Shown here: positions 48,567 to 57,080 of the stretch, one piece after another
Numbering within the stretch: position 1 is the stretch's first letter
Layout: each line of letters begins with the position of its first letter
Origin: a bacterium
Lineage (GTDB): Bacteria > Hinthialibacterota > Hinthialibacteria > OLB16
DNA: 64,000 nucleotides
Assembly (NCBI GenBank): GCA_022072055.1
Contig: JAJVIK010000018.1
Coordinates: 1-64,000, forward strand
Reading direction: 5' to 3'
Position numbers and translations under genes: made by a program
Notes under the pieces: generated by a model
Seen by the model: only the letters and a program-made list of their open reading frames with translations
The model's database searches: none
What the model was told of the DNA's origin: nothing

Positions 48567-49289
48567 ATGAAGTCCGGTGGGAGCAAGAAGGGTTTTACCC
48601 TGATCGAGCTGTTGATTGTGATTGCCATTGTGCTGATCCTGATCGCCATCGCGCTCCCCAACTTTCTGGAAGCGCAAATCCGGGCGCGGGTGGCCGCGGC
48701 CAAGGGGAATCTGCGAACCATCCAGACGGCGCTGGAGTCGTACGCGTTGGATAACAAGCCCTACAAGGAGCCCAACCCCAACCCCAGCCCGCTCTTGCGC
48801 AATCGGTATGGGCCTTACCCACCCTACGGCCAGGCGAGAAGCGGACCGACCGCCAGTCTGTCTTGCGGCACCAACTATGACCCGGGCTGTTTGAACATCC
48901 TGAGCACCCCGGTCAAGTACTTGACCGATGGGGCTTCGGTTCAGGACCCGTTCCAGTCAGGCAGCACGGTCAGCCCAAATGACGACACCTATCGTCGTCC
49001 CTTTGGGTACTATTCGCCCGGGCACACCTCGGTGCGCTTCAAGTTCCTCCCGTTCTTGACAGCCAACCCGCACCGTCGGGACCCCTCCACCTTCGCGGAT
49101 TACTGGGTCTACTCGGTCGGTCCGGATTCCTGCTCGGGAGCGGATGGGGATTGGATGTTCTGCTGGAGCCAGTCCTACCGGAGCATTCCAGGCAACGGGG
49201 ATGGGACCTACTGGGAATACAGCCCGACCAATGGGACCAAGAGCGACGGGGACATCCATCTGCTTCAAACGATTGGAGTGGTCAACTGA
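48567..49289 (+). CDS. Prepilin-type protein (pseudopilin-like), co-operonic with the beta-helix protein
   Basis: A 240-residue protein with a short basic leader and a canonical prepilin site: SGGSKKG/FTLIELLIVIAIVL, then LIAIALPNFLEAQIRARVAA and AKGNLRTIQTALESYALDNK. The globular part is rich in Tyr, Pro and Gly (YGPYPPYGQARSGPTASLSC) with four cysteines and ends GDIHLLQTIGVVN. AAGGAG precedes the ATG. The gene follows the beta-helix gene by 20 bases and is closed by a 12-base-pair terminator. Its N-terminal half is close to that of the prepilin at 20061, and each is embedded in an exported-polysaccharide-enzyme operon. A role in secretion or surface display is plausible but not shown. Confidence 0.88.
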   Translation: MKSGGSKKGFTLIELLIVIAIVLILIAIALPNFLEAQIRARVAAAKGNLRTIQTALESYALDNKPYKEPNPNPSPLLRNRYGPYPPYGQARSGPTASLSCGTNYDPGCLNILSTPVKYLTDGASVQDPFQSGSTVSPNDDTYRRPFGYYSPGHTSVRFKFLPFLTANPHRRDPSTFADYWVYSVGPDSCSGADGDWMFCWSQSYRSIPGNGDGTYWEYSPTNGTKSDGDIHLLQTIGVVN

Positions 49290-49301
49290 GGCGTGGTCTG
49301 A

Positions 49302-49332
49302 CGCCGCGCCGGGGTCGTGTCCCGGCGCGGCG
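49302..49332 (+). terminator. Strong intrinsic terminator
   Basis: CGCCGCGCCGGG and CCCGGCGCGGCG form 12 perfect base pairs with a seven-base loop (49302-49313 with 49321-49332), followed by CTCCTTCTT. It ends the beta-helix/prepilin transcript before the convergent phosphatase-like gene. Confidence 0.8.
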
Positions 49333-49386
49333 CTCCTTCTTCCCGCGCGGCCCGGCGAGGCTGATGCCTCGGCTCCTCCGGCAGTG

Positions 49387-50544
49387 CTATCCGACCCCCC
49401 ATTTCGCCAACGCCGGATAGAGATCGGGCATGTCCACCCCGCGCTCGGGCAACTGGCGGAACCCGGGACCCGAGAGGATGCAAAGCGCCCTCGACTCCAC
49501 GGTCTCCGACCGCAGGTATCCGTGCATTCCACGCACTGGAGCTCCCCCTTGGAAGTGGTTGGGCGAAAACACAGTCCCCTCCTCACAGGCCACGATCAGG
49601 TCGCCATAGGCGGATTCGGTCCCGAACCAGTCTTCACGGGCCGCGGTGTCCAAGGCGGTGACACCGCGCGCTTCGCCTAGGACCTCATGGATCCGACCCA
49701 GGCTGTTCGGATCGGCCCAGATTTGACCGAAGTTCGAGTTCCAAACGGCTTGATAGTCCGGGCCGTTGAGAAGCCCGCGCCGCCCCAGGAGCGTTTCCAG
49801 ATCGAGGGTTGAGGTGACCGCGCTCATCCCATGGTCGGACAGGATCGCCACCTCCATGCCGGGACGAACCCTCCAGACACGCTCCATCCATTCGGCAAGT
49901 TCGCGGTCGAGCATCCTGGCGCGCCGGCGGGTTTGCTCCGAGGTTGGCCCGAAGGCATGACCGGCGCGGTCCAGCTCCACCGAGAACTCCAGGTAGACCA
50001 CATCCTTGCCCGCGCGCAGTGCCGTGAGGACCTCTCGAAGGAGACTCTTTCCGTGGAGGAGCCGATAGACACGGGCGGAGAGCGCCTTGCGGCGCTCATA
50101 GGCCGAGTCCCGCGTATACCACCAGACATCCAGTCCACGGCGCTCCCAGTCTTCGATAAGCATCGGAACGCGGGTTGTTCCGGTGGCCACTTCGAGGCGT
50201 GTAAGGAGCCCGGCGGGGACCAGGTGCGGGTAGGGCCTCCGCGTGAGAGTGGCCAGGGCGAAACGGGCGAGACGGTTCACCGAGCGCGGCAGAAGAGAGT
50301 CCCCGATCCCCAGACACGGCGGGAACCGAGTGGGGGTCCGCCCCCTGCGGAAGCGGAAGGGAACCTCCTCGGGAAGGGTCCAGACTCCATTCAGGATAGG
50401 CTCCACCCCCCGGAAACCCGGCGCGGGACGGACTGAATAGGCCGCGCCGGCCTCGGTCAGGTGACTCAGGAAGGGCATTTCCGGGAGGTAGACCTCGGCC
50501 AAGGCATCCACCAAGAGGACCATCAATCCACCGCGCGCGGGCAT
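49387..50544 (-). CDS. Alkaline-phosphatase-superfamily (type I phosphodiesterase-like) protein
   Basis: A 385-residue protein of the phosphodiesterase/nucleotide pyrophosphatase fold. Metal-site segments are near the N-terminus (GLMVLLVDALAEVYLPEMPF, with Asp), VVYLEFSVELDRAGHAFGPT (Asp and His), AILSDHGMSAVTSTLDLETL (SDHG) and GMHGYLR near the end. No signal peptide is evident, so it is probably cytoplasmic. The nucleophile normally Ser/Thr soon after the first metal Asp is not obvious. Related proteins include phosphonoacetate hydrolases and phosphoglycerate mutases; the substrate is unknown. It is divergent from the CHAD gene, whose polyphosphate link makes a phosphate theme attractive. 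Confidence 0.75.
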   Translation of the reverse strand: MPARGGLMVLLVDALAEVYLPEMPFLSHLTEAGAAYSVRPAPGFRGVEPILNGVWTLPEEVPFRFRRGRTPTRFPPCLGIGDSLLPRSVNRLARFALATLTRRPYPHLVPAGLLTRLEVATGTTRVPMLIEDWERRGLDVWWYTRDSAYERRKALSARVYRLLHGKSLLREVLTALRAGKDVVYLEFSVELDRAGHAFGPTSEQTRRRARMLDRELAEWMERVWRVRPGMEVAILSDHGMSAVTSTLDLETLLGRRGLLNGPDYQAVWNSNFGQIWADPNSLGRIHEVLGEARGVTALDTAAREDWFGTESAYGDLIVACEEGTVFSPNHFQGGAPVRGMHGYLRSETVESRALCILSGPGFRQLPERGVDMPDLYPALAKWGVG

Positions 50545-50655
50545 TCCGTTTCCCCCTTTGGTCGGCGTGTGATTCTCCCCCGCCTCTCGGCCGGTCGCAA
50601 GGCGGTTTCGGACCCACTAGTCTTTCCTTAGCCTGGATCCTATATCGTTTGGGCC

Positions 50656-51549
50656 ATGAAGAAGGCGGCGAACTGCCCCAAGGGAAAGAAGCGCGGCGAG
50701 GGGGATCCGGCTCGGTCCGAGCGGAGCCCCCTGGAAACCCGGTTCACCCGCGCCATGCGGCGGGTGCTGGAGGGGATCGAGGAGGCCGAGCACAAGCTTT
50801 CGCGGAAAACAGTCCATGCTTTGCGGGTGTCGATCCGCCGAAGCCGCTCCGTGGCCGCGGGGATGCGCCAGGTTGATCCGGAAGGGGATTGGATGGAGCT
50901 CTCCCGCGAGGGACGCAAGTTGTTCCGTCGCCTCGGGGCGCTCCGCGACCTGCAAGTGATGCTGGGGTGGCTGCGAGCCTTGTCGGAGCATGGCAACCCT
51001 GTCCGCGCCGCGTTGCTCAAAAAGATCCGCGCCTTGGAGCGGGCGCAACTCAAACGCGCCCGGCGCGCCCTGGAGCGGTTTGACTCCAAGCGCTGGAGAC
51101 ATTGGGCGGAGACCCTTTCCGCCCACCTGCACGACCTCGGGGAGGGACGCAACGAGCTTGAGCGGATTGCCCGGGAGCGCTTCGCCGAAGTGACCCGCCT
51201 GCATCGCAAGGCCCTTCGCCGCGAGTCCATCGAAACCTGGCATGATCTCCGCATCGCGGTCAAACGCTTTCGCTACACCATCGAGAACTTCTTTCCCGAT
51301 CGCTACGCCGATTGGGGCGCGAGTCTCGGTCACATTCAAGACCTCCTCGGCGAGGTTCATGATCTGGATGTGCTCGCGGACTTTCTACCCAAGGCCGGTT
51401 CGCCCTGGACCCCGAGCGAGAGGCGGCGCTGGCTCAAGCGAATTGAGGCGGAACGTCAAAAGCGTCTGGAGGAGTACCGAAGCCTTACGGGAGGAAGGGG
51501 CGGGTTTTGGAAAGCCGTCGCGGCGGGGCTCGCCAAGCCGTCTCCATAG
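50656..51549 (+). CDS. CHAD domain protein
   Basis: A 297-residue basic helical protein. CHAD domains carry conserved histidines and bind inorganic polyphosphate; they often accompany CYTH triphosphatases. The typical strings are KTVHALRVSIRRSRSVAAGM (residues 54-73), ETWHDLRIAVKRFRYTIENF and HIQDLLGEVHDLDVLADFLP. Lys/Arg are abundant, as expected for polyanion binding. A TATATC box at 50641-50646 lies nine bases before the ATG, so the leader is very short and no Shine-Dalgarno is seen. No CYTH gene is adjacent. Confidence 0.88.
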   Translation: MKKAANCPKGKKRGEGDPARSERSPLETRFTRAMRRVLEGIEEAEHKLSRKTVHALRVSIRRSRSVAAGMRQVDPEGDWMELSREGRKLFRRLGALRDLQVMLGWLRALSEHGNPVRAALLKKIRALERAQLKRARRALERFDSKRWRHWAETLSAHLHDLGEGRNELERIARERFAEVTRLHRKALRRESIETWHDLRIAVKRFRYTIENFFPDRYADWGASLGHIQDLLGEVHDLDVLADFLPKAGSPWTPSERRRWLKRIEAERQKRLEEYRSLTGGRGGFWKAVAAGLAKPSP

Positions 51550-51570
51550 AGCCGGTTTCGAGGCGCGCGG

Positions 51571-53574
51571 TTAATAGATCTGCCACTGCGAGATCGCGGT
51601 GGCGTTTCGGGTCACCTTCACCGCGATGTCCCGCTGGAAATCCGGGAGGGTGAAGGTCAAACCGGCTCCGCCTCCGGCCACCAAGTCGATTCCCGATAGG
51701 TGGTTCCCCGACCAGGGATCGAAGAACTCGACCCGATAGGACTCATTCGCGAGTTCGGGAATGGTGATCGAGACCCCTGATAGGGTTCGCTGGGGTGGCA
51801 GATTCCCCGGCCCGACCCCCGAGTTGAATGCGTTTTGAACATCCCGAATCCACGCCAGCGCCTGATTGTCGGAAGCCAGTCCGAAAGCCGCCACGGTGGG
51901 CGGAGCGGACACGCTGGAGTTTGCGAGTGTCGGATCCTCAAGTGGAAACCCCTCCAGGAAAGCGGCCAGCGCCGGGTAGTGCAGAGTGTGCAAGGGGAAG
52001 GTGGGGCCGGTGCGCGAGCGGGAGGGGTCCCTCTCCAAGTAACAGCCCCACCACCAACTGGCCGCGCAAGAGCGAGCGATGGCCGCCGCCCAGATCGCGT
52101 TGTGGATATGGGTTCCCTGAACCAAGTGGTCTCTGTTGGCCGTGCTCCCACTGTAAGTCGTGGGATTGAAATTGCATTCGTCCGCCCCGGAGGCATCCAG
52201 GCCGAACTCCCCCACGATCACCGGTTTGGCGTGCGCGGTTTGCAGCGCGGTCACCTGACTCCGAATCAGCAGGTCGCGCTCTGAGGATGGGGCCGAGTAA
52301 TCGTGGATCTGTGGGATGTCGATATCGCCGAGGCTCCAAAGGAGGTTGAAGTTGGAGGTGTCGCTGCTGGTGGTGACCGGGTGGCGGAATCGGTCAAGGG
52401 CCTTGAGTCGCGCCGCCATCTCGATGTGCCAGTCCCGGATCGAGTTTCGGATCGCGGCGCTTGTATACCAGTTCGCGTCGCTTCGACCGGCGAACTGCGC
52501 CTCGTTGAACAATTCCCACGCGAGTATCGAGGGGAAGGCCCCATAACGGGCCACTATATATCGCAGTCGCCGCTTGTGGAGGTCGCGCGCGGTGGGATCG
52601 CTGAAGAATTGTTCGGGATTCCCGCTCGGAACCGGGCCTCCGCGCGCCTGGTTGTAGGGATTTTCACTCCAGCGGGCGTTGACCCAGGTGCTGAACTGAC
52701 CGTGATCGTTGAGGACAAGCTGAATGGACAAGCCGTGCAGTTCCGCAAGTTCAAGGATCTTTTCGACTCGGAAGGCGGCTTGAAGCGAGTACGCCCCGAC
52801 ACCGTTGTAGAACCCGGAGAAGTGCGCGGAGGACCACTCCAGGGCGCTGCGCTCGAAGTCGGTCATCCAGACTCGGCTCCAATTTCCGCGCGAGGCGGCG
52901 AGCCCGGAAAACAGCGTCGAATAGTATGCGGTTCCGTTCAGGTTCGCCGGAATTCCATCCCCGAAAGCGATATTGTGGCCGATGGGGAAGTAGAGGCTCC
53001 CATCGTCATAGGCGAGCGCCAGCGGGTTATGCGGATGCCGGCGGACAAAACCCTTGCGCGTGGACGGGAGCGCCTCGAAGGTGAAAACCTCGGTTTGAGT
53101 TTCCCCGGTCTGGTCGCGCGCGCGGAGGAAGTAAGAGTGCACGCCCACCTCACAGGGGGTGAAGCGAACCTTCCAATAGGGGGCGCCGAGCGGAGTGTAG
53201 CTCTCATAGGCCGGGTTGCCGATCGTGTAGTCCTGTGTGTAAAAGGCCGGAATGAGGATCTCTTCCCCGGTGGGCGTGGTGATCACCGCGCCGGCGTCGA
53301 TGATGTCCGGATCAAAGGGTTCCGCGCCGGAGAAGGAGCGATTCAGGCTGAAACGCGCCTCGAAGCGCGAGAAGCGTTCCAGGGGATCGGAGTCTTCCTG
53401 GACATCGCTGATTGCGAGGGGCGGGAGCTTGTCGGCGGCAAGGGTTTGATCCAAGCGTGCAACCTCCTCTTTTGGGGATGCGCTCGAGGGCGGGAGGTTC
53501 TCGGCGCGGCTCATGATCTCCGGGCCGAGGAGAGCCAAGGTCGCGAGGGCGAAGCGGGCATGGGAACGGATCAT
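51571..53574 (-). CDS. Exported DUF5060-type glycoside hydrolase with C-terminal W-x-x-Y tag
   Basis: A 667-residue protein with a signal peptide (FALATLALLGPEIMSRA). An N-terminal DUF5060-like beta-sandwich (APYWKVRFTPCEVGVHSYFL) precedes a GH5-like TIM barrel: FPIGHNIAFGDG, VWMTDFERSALEWSS, LELAELHGLSIQLVLNDHGQ, then the acid/base segment ILAWELFNEAQFAG and the nucleophile segment PVIVGEFGLD. A C-terminal beta domain ends VKVTRNATAISQWQIY, the third case of the W-x-[LI]-Y ending. It probably cleaves a beta-linked plant or algal polysaccharide. A 15-base-pair hairpin lies just before its start; no Shine-Dalgarno is obvious. Confidence 0.8.
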   Translation of the reverse strand: MIRSHARFALATLALLGPEIMSRAENLPPSSASPKEEVARLDQTLAADKLPPLAISDVQEDSDPLERFSRFEARFSLNRSFSGAEPFDPDIIDAGAVITTPTGEEILIPAFYTQDYTIGNPAYESYTPLGAPYWKVRFTPCEVGVHSYFLRARDQTGETQTEVFTFEALPSTRKGFVRRHPHNPLALAYDDGSLYFPIGHNIAFGDGIPANLNGTAYYSTLFSGLAASRGNWSRVWMTDFERSALEWSSAHFSGFYNGVGAYSLQAAFRVEKILELAELHGLSIQLVLNDHGQFSTWVNARWSENPYNQARGGPVPSGNPEQFFSDPTARDLHKRRLRYIVARYGAFPSILAWELFNEAQFAGRSDANWYTSAAIRNSIRDWHIEMAARLKALDRFRHPVTTSSDTSNFNLLWSLGDIDIPQIHDYSAPSSERDLLIRSQVTALQTAHAKPVIVGEFGLDASGADECNFNPTTYSGSTANRDHLVQGTHIHNAIWAAAIARSCAASWWWGCYLERDPSRSRTGPTFPLHTLHYPALAAFLEGFPLEDPTLANSSVSAPPTVAAFGLASDNQALAWIRDVQNAFNSGVGPGNLPPQRTLSGVSITIPELANESYRVEFFDPWSGNHLSGIDLVAGGGAGLTFTLPDFQRDIAVKVTRNATAISQWQIY

Positions 53575-53586
53575 GTCGGACCAAGC

Positions 53587-53627
53587 GTGGGGGAGAGAGC
53601 CGCGACGATCTCGGCTCTCTCCCCCAC
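53587..53627 (-). terminator. Fifteen-base-pair hairpin between two exported-protein genes
   Basis: GTGGGGGAGAGAGCC and GGCTCTCTCCCCCAC pair perfectly (53587-53601 with 53613-53627, 11-base loop). It stands between the stop of the jelly-roll gene and the start of the DUF5060-like gene on the same strand. No T run follows, so it may be a weak terminator or an mRNA-stabilising element that sets the ratio of the two products. Confidence 0.5.
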
Positions 53628-53652
53628 GAGGATTGTGACAGTCCCCGGGATG

Positions 53653-54813
53653 CTAGTACAGATTCCAGTTCTCGACCGAGGAAGAAGGGGTGACAACCGG
53701 AATCGGACCTCCCTTGATCTCATCCACCTGGATAACCGCGTCGTTCGCGTGGGAGTGAAGATTCACACCGATGGTCTGGACATGGTCAGTCTCCGGAACC
53801 GCCGATAGGTCGAGAAGAAAGGTTTGAAATCCCGCATTGACATTCAAGGTGGTCTCGGAAAGAACGCGGTAAGTGAAGCTCCCCGAGGTCTGGATGAAGA
53901 ACTGAGCCCCAATGGAGGAGTCCGCCCCCGTGGCCGCCATGCGCCAGATCAAATAGGGATAGTTGCTGATATCGGTGGGTCTGCCGTTAAAACCGGTGTT
54001 GTACCCGTTGAAGATGGAGATCGCGCCTCCCGGCCCCCCGCCAAGATCAGTCCACTCCAGGGCGCCATCCACGCCCGCGCCCGCGTTGACCGACAGACCT
54101 GAGTTATCCTGGGCTGTGTTGCCCTGAACCCCGGTTCCGTCAAAGTTCACAATGGCGCTGTTGAAGCCCCCGTTGGGCGAGCCTGCGGCGAAGCTCGCGT
54201 AAACTCGTTCCGTAAGCGGCGTTCCCACGGACCGAACCTCTTGCAGCTCGAAGTTTGCGTCGCTGGCATGATCCCGGATATTGATTCCCCAGGTGCGAAT
54301 GAACACCGCCTGAGCCGGACTCAGCAGGGAAAGCGGAAAGGTGACGGTCTGAATCATGTTCGCGGAGAGGGTGATATCCGTCGCGCCGACATACGTGCTT
54401 GAGGTGTCGGCCTGGACGAAAAGCTGGACATTGATGGTTGGGTCAGCGCCCGTGTAACCGATATCGAACTCGATGGCATCGAGGCCGGTAAGGTCGACTC
54501 CGCCGGCGTCTTGTTGAAAGATCGAGCCTTGCGAGCCGAAGTCCCCGTTGTTGAAACTGTCCGAAACCGCCCCGCCGCTCGCGGCGGCGCCGAGCGAAAC
54601 CCATCGGAGGCTCCCCCCGGAGGCGGTCAGGCCTGTCTGGTTCTGCCCGCCATCGTTCCCTTGGATGGCGGTGTTGTTAAAATTCACAAGCCAGTATTCG
54701 TTGCCCAATGTATCGAAGGTGTTCAAGATATGCGGGGACTGGCTGAACGCCGCTCCTCCCAGGCACCCGCATAAGACTATCGGCTGCAGGAGTGTCCAGA
54801 TTCGAGATCTCAT
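53653..54813 (-). CDS. Exported tandem jelly-roll (CBM-like) protein with C-terminal W-x-x-Y tag
   Basis: A 386-residue protein with a signal peptide (residues 1-24). Two related halves follow: NTFDTLGNEYWLVNFNNTAI ... TGLDAIEFDIGYTGADPTIN in the first and ASFAAGSPNGGFNSAIVNFD ... NYPYLIWRMAATGADSSIGA in the second, each with a closing segment of the form TWGINIRDHASDA or TIGVNLHSHANDA. This suggests two carbohydrate-binding beta-sandwiches and no catalytic domain. The C-terminus PVVTPSSSVENWNLY resembles that of the beta-helix protein at 46766. It has a clear minus-strand promoter and is divergent from the GntR-LacI-type regulator. Confidence 0.75.
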   Translation of the reverse strand: MRSRIWTLLQPIVLCGCLGGAAFSQSPHILNTFDTLGNEYWLVNFNNTAIQGNDGGQNQTGLTASGGSLRWVSLGAAASGGAVSDSFNNGDFGSQGSIFQQDAGGVDLTGLDAIEFDIGYTGADPTINVQLFVQADTSSTYVGATDITLSANMIQTVTFPLSLLSPAQAVFIRTWGINIRDHASDANFELQEVRSVGTPLTERVYASFAAGSPNGGFNSAIVNFDGTGVQGNTAQDNSGLSVNAGAGVDGALEWTDLGGGPGGAISIFNGYNTGFNGRPTDISNYPYLIWRMAATGADSSIGAQFFIQTSGSFTYRVLSETTLNVNAGFQTFLLDLSAVPETDHVQTIGVNLHSHANDAVIQVDEIKGGPIPVVTPSSSVENWNLY

Positions 54814-54900
54814 TTCGAGTCAACCTCCTTCTGCTTTCGGGCAATTCATGGAAACAGGGATGGCCAAGGGGGTAGTTACCACCCGCTGGCCAACCCTTCA

Positions 54901-54958
54901 ACACTTAGTGTACCCCCGCGGTTCTAGCCTTGTCAATAAGAAAATGTCATAATATTAT
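54901..54958. promoter_or_regulatory. Back-to-back promoters with overlapping -35 boxes and a dyad operator
   Basis: Minus strand, for the jelly-roll gene: TTGACA (54936-54931), 18 bases, TACACT (54912-54907). Plus strand, for the regulator: TTGTCA (54930-54935), 17 bases, TATTAT (54953-54958). The two -35 boxes overlap. ACACTTAGTGT (54901-54911), a perfect dyad, covers the minus-strand -10 box, and ATAATATTAT (54950-54959) covers the plus-strand one. One bound regulator could control both genes. Confidence 0.65.
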
Positions 54959-54998
54959 ATGGACTGTTCAAAAATCCTCTGGACGGAGCCCTGGAAAC

Positions 54999-56147
54999 AT
55001 GGGAAATTCCGCTGGAACCCTGATGTCGCTTGATTTTGCCGAACTGGCCTCCCGTCCGATTTCGAAAGAAAGCCCGGTCCCCCTCTATGCCCAAGTTCAG
55101 GAGATTCTAAGCAATTTTATCCTCGAAAAGGCTCTGTCCGAAGGGGCCGAGTTCCCGACGGAGGCGCAGCTTTGCGAGATCTTTAAGGTCAGCCGGATCA
55201 CCACCAAGCGGGCGTTGGATGAGCTGGTTCGGGAGGGGTTGATCCGGCGGGTCAAGGGGGTCGGGAATTTTGTTTCGGCCCCCGAGGAGGAGCTCGCCCC
55301 AAAACTTAAGAACTATGGTTTGATCGCGGAAGGGTCCTTTGACCTGTTCGCGAACAACTTTTACTCCAAGGTCTTCCAAGGGATCTATGAGAGCGTCAAC
55401 CTGGAAGGAGGGAGTTTGATCTTCGCGCTTTCGGATCGTTCGGTGTCCAATGGGGCGAGTCTCCCGGTGCTGCTTCAAGCCCGTTCCATCTCCGGGTTGA
55501 TTGTCCTGGGGTGCCTGGAGGAGGGTCTCCTGCTCTCGCTCAAGGAGCTGCGAGTCCCGATCGTTCTGGTGGACGACAACCGTTCGGGATTCAATCGGGT
55601 GGTGACCGACAACGCCCAGGGGACCGAGACCGCGATTCGCTATCTGGTGAAGAAGGGGCACGCGAAGATCGGCTTGGTGACCTCCGATCTCACCACCAGC
55701 TTCCGGGAGCGCACGCAGGGGTATGCGCGGGCGATGAAACATCACGGTCTCTCCTCGCGCCCGGAATGGATCCGGATCGTGGAGCGGACCGAGGACCCGC
55801 ATATACACCAGGTGTTTGGAGACCTATTGAGGTTGCCTGAGGGGGAGCGCCCCAGCGCGGTGTTCGCGGTCAACGATCATTTCGCCCTCAATGGCGTCCG
55901 AGCCGCCGCGGCACTGGGACTGCGGGTGCCCGAGGATGTGTCCATCATGGGTTTCGATGACACTCCGTTCGCCAAGGCCGCAACACCCAATCTGACCACC
56001 ATCCGGGTTCAGAATTTCCGCATGGGCGAGCTTGCGGTCGCGGCGCTTCATCGCCTCATGGAAACCCGCCGCTCCGAGATCGAATGCATCGTGATGCCCA
56101 CCGAATTGGTGGAGCGCGATTCGGTCGGGCCTCCGCGCGAGGCGTGA
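54999..56147 (+). CDS. GntR-family regulator with LacI-type sugar-binding domain (AraR-like)
   Basis: A 382-residue regulator. The winged helix of the GntR type is at about 22-90: SPVPLYAQVQEILSNFILEK, EGAEFPTEAQLCEIFKVSRI, TTKRALDELVREGLIRRVKG and VGNFVSAPEE. The rest is a LacI/periplasmic-binding-protein-like ligand domain (YGLIAEGSFDLFANNFYSKV, VVTDNAQGTETAIRYLVKKG, VFAVNDHFALNGVRAAAALG, VSIMGFDDTPFA), which suggests control by a sugar, as in AraR. The start at 54999 has GGAG eleven bases upstream. It is divergent from the tagged jelly-roll gene, its most likely target. Confidence 0.9.
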   Translation: MGNSAGTLMSLDFAELASRPISKESPVPLYAQVQEILSNFILEKALSEGAEFPTEAQLCEIFKVSRITTKRALDELVREGLIRRVKGVGNFVSAPEEELAPKLKNYGLIAEGSFDLFANNFYSKVFQGIYESVNLEGGSLIFALSDRSVSNGASLPVLLQARSISGLIVLGCLEEGLLLSLKELRVPIVLVDDNRSGFNRVVTDNAQGTETAIRYLVKKGHAKIGLVTSDLTTSFRERTQGYARAMKHHGLSSRPEWIRIVERTEDPHIHQVFGDLLRLPEGERPSAVFAVNDHFALNGVRAAAALGLRVPEDVSIMGFDDTPFAKAATPNLTTIRVQNFRMGELAVAALHRLMETRRSEIECIVMPTELVERDSVGPPREA

Positions 56148-56148
56148 T

Positions 56149-56997
56149 TCACTCCGCCAGCATCTCCAGCGCCAGCATGGCGGAGTTCCGCGCCGCGACC
56201 TCCATGAACTTGTCGATATCCGCTTCGGCGCGGCTGTCCGCGAAGTCGCTGATTCCGCGGATGATGACGCAAGGGACCTTGAACTGGTGGCAGACCTGCG
56301 CGACCGCCGCGCCCTCCATCTCCACCGCGTCCGCGCCGAGACCCTCGCGCAGTTCCCTGCGCTTTCCGGTCGAGGCGATGAAGGTGTCCCCCGAGGCGAC
56401 CACTCCGCTCGTGACGCGAGGTTTTCGCCGCGTTCCGTCCACGACCGCCGCCATAAGGGCGACTCGCGCGGCGGCTAGCTCCGCGCGCGCGAGCAACTTT
56501 GTGTCGGCGGGGAAGCCTGTGGGGTTACGGGTCCCGGTAATCGGATTGGCGAATCCCCGGCGCGAGATCCCGTCGTCCGTCCATGTTCCCAGGTCATGTT
56601 GCGCCATGGTCGCCCCAATCACGACATCCCCCGGAAGGAGGTCGGGGCTGACCGCTCCCGCCACTCCCGTGAAGATCAAGCGCGTGGGCCGGAAGCGTTC
56701 GATCAGGAGCGCTGAGGCGATGGCCGCGTTGACCTTGCCGACTCCCGACTTGGCGAGCACGACCTTATTCTCGCCGATACTTCCGGTTGTGAAGGTCAAC
56801 CCCAGGAGATCGTGGTCCTTGGGTTCCATCAGCCGATCTTTTACCAGGGAAATCTCGGCGTCGCAGGAGCCGAGAACCGCGGTGAGGACTCCACCCGTTT
56901 CAGCCATCGCGGAAGGGGAAGGCAGCGCGAGAGAAGCTGTCGCCAGGAAGACCAGAAGCGCGCGGGGATTCGCTCGAAAGAGGGTGAATTCCGTCAT
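56149..56997 (-). CDS. Exported MTA/SAH nucleosidase-like protein
   Basis: A 282-residue nucleoside phosphorylase-fold protein close to 5'-methylthioadenosine/S-adenosylhomocysteine nucleosidases, which release adenine. Family segments: VVLAKSGVGKVNAAIASALL, LIFTGVAGAVSPDLLPGDVV, SGVVASGDTFIA, GADAVEMEGAAVAQVCHQFK and CVIIRGISDFADSRAEADID (catalytic Asp in RGISD, substrate Glu in EMEGA). Unlike the cytoplasmic enzyme it begins with a signal peptide (ALLVFLATASLALPSPSAMA). It ends one base from the GntR-LacI gene, tail to tail, and is divergent from the SGNH gene. A role in scavenging external nucleosides is inference. Confidence 0.82.
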   Translation of the reverse strand: MTEFTLFRANPRALLVFLATASLALPSPSAMAETGGVLTAVLGSCDAEISLVKDRLMEPKDHDLLGLTFTTGSIGENKVVLAKSGVGKVNAAIASALLIERFRPTRLIFTGVAGAVSPDLLPGDVVIGATMAQHDLGTWTDDGISRRGFANPITGTRNPTGFPADTKLLARAELAAARVALMAAVVDGTRRKPRVTSGVVASGDTFIASTGKRRELREGLGADAVEMEGAAVAQVCHQFKVPCVIIRGISDFADSRAEADIDKFMEVAARNSAMLALEMLAE

Positions 56998-57080
56998 GGA
57001 TTTGGCTACTCTTTCAGGAAATCCTACAGCTCAGTTCTCCGCCTGTCATGCGCGGGGGTTTCCGGAAAGAGGAGTCGCCA

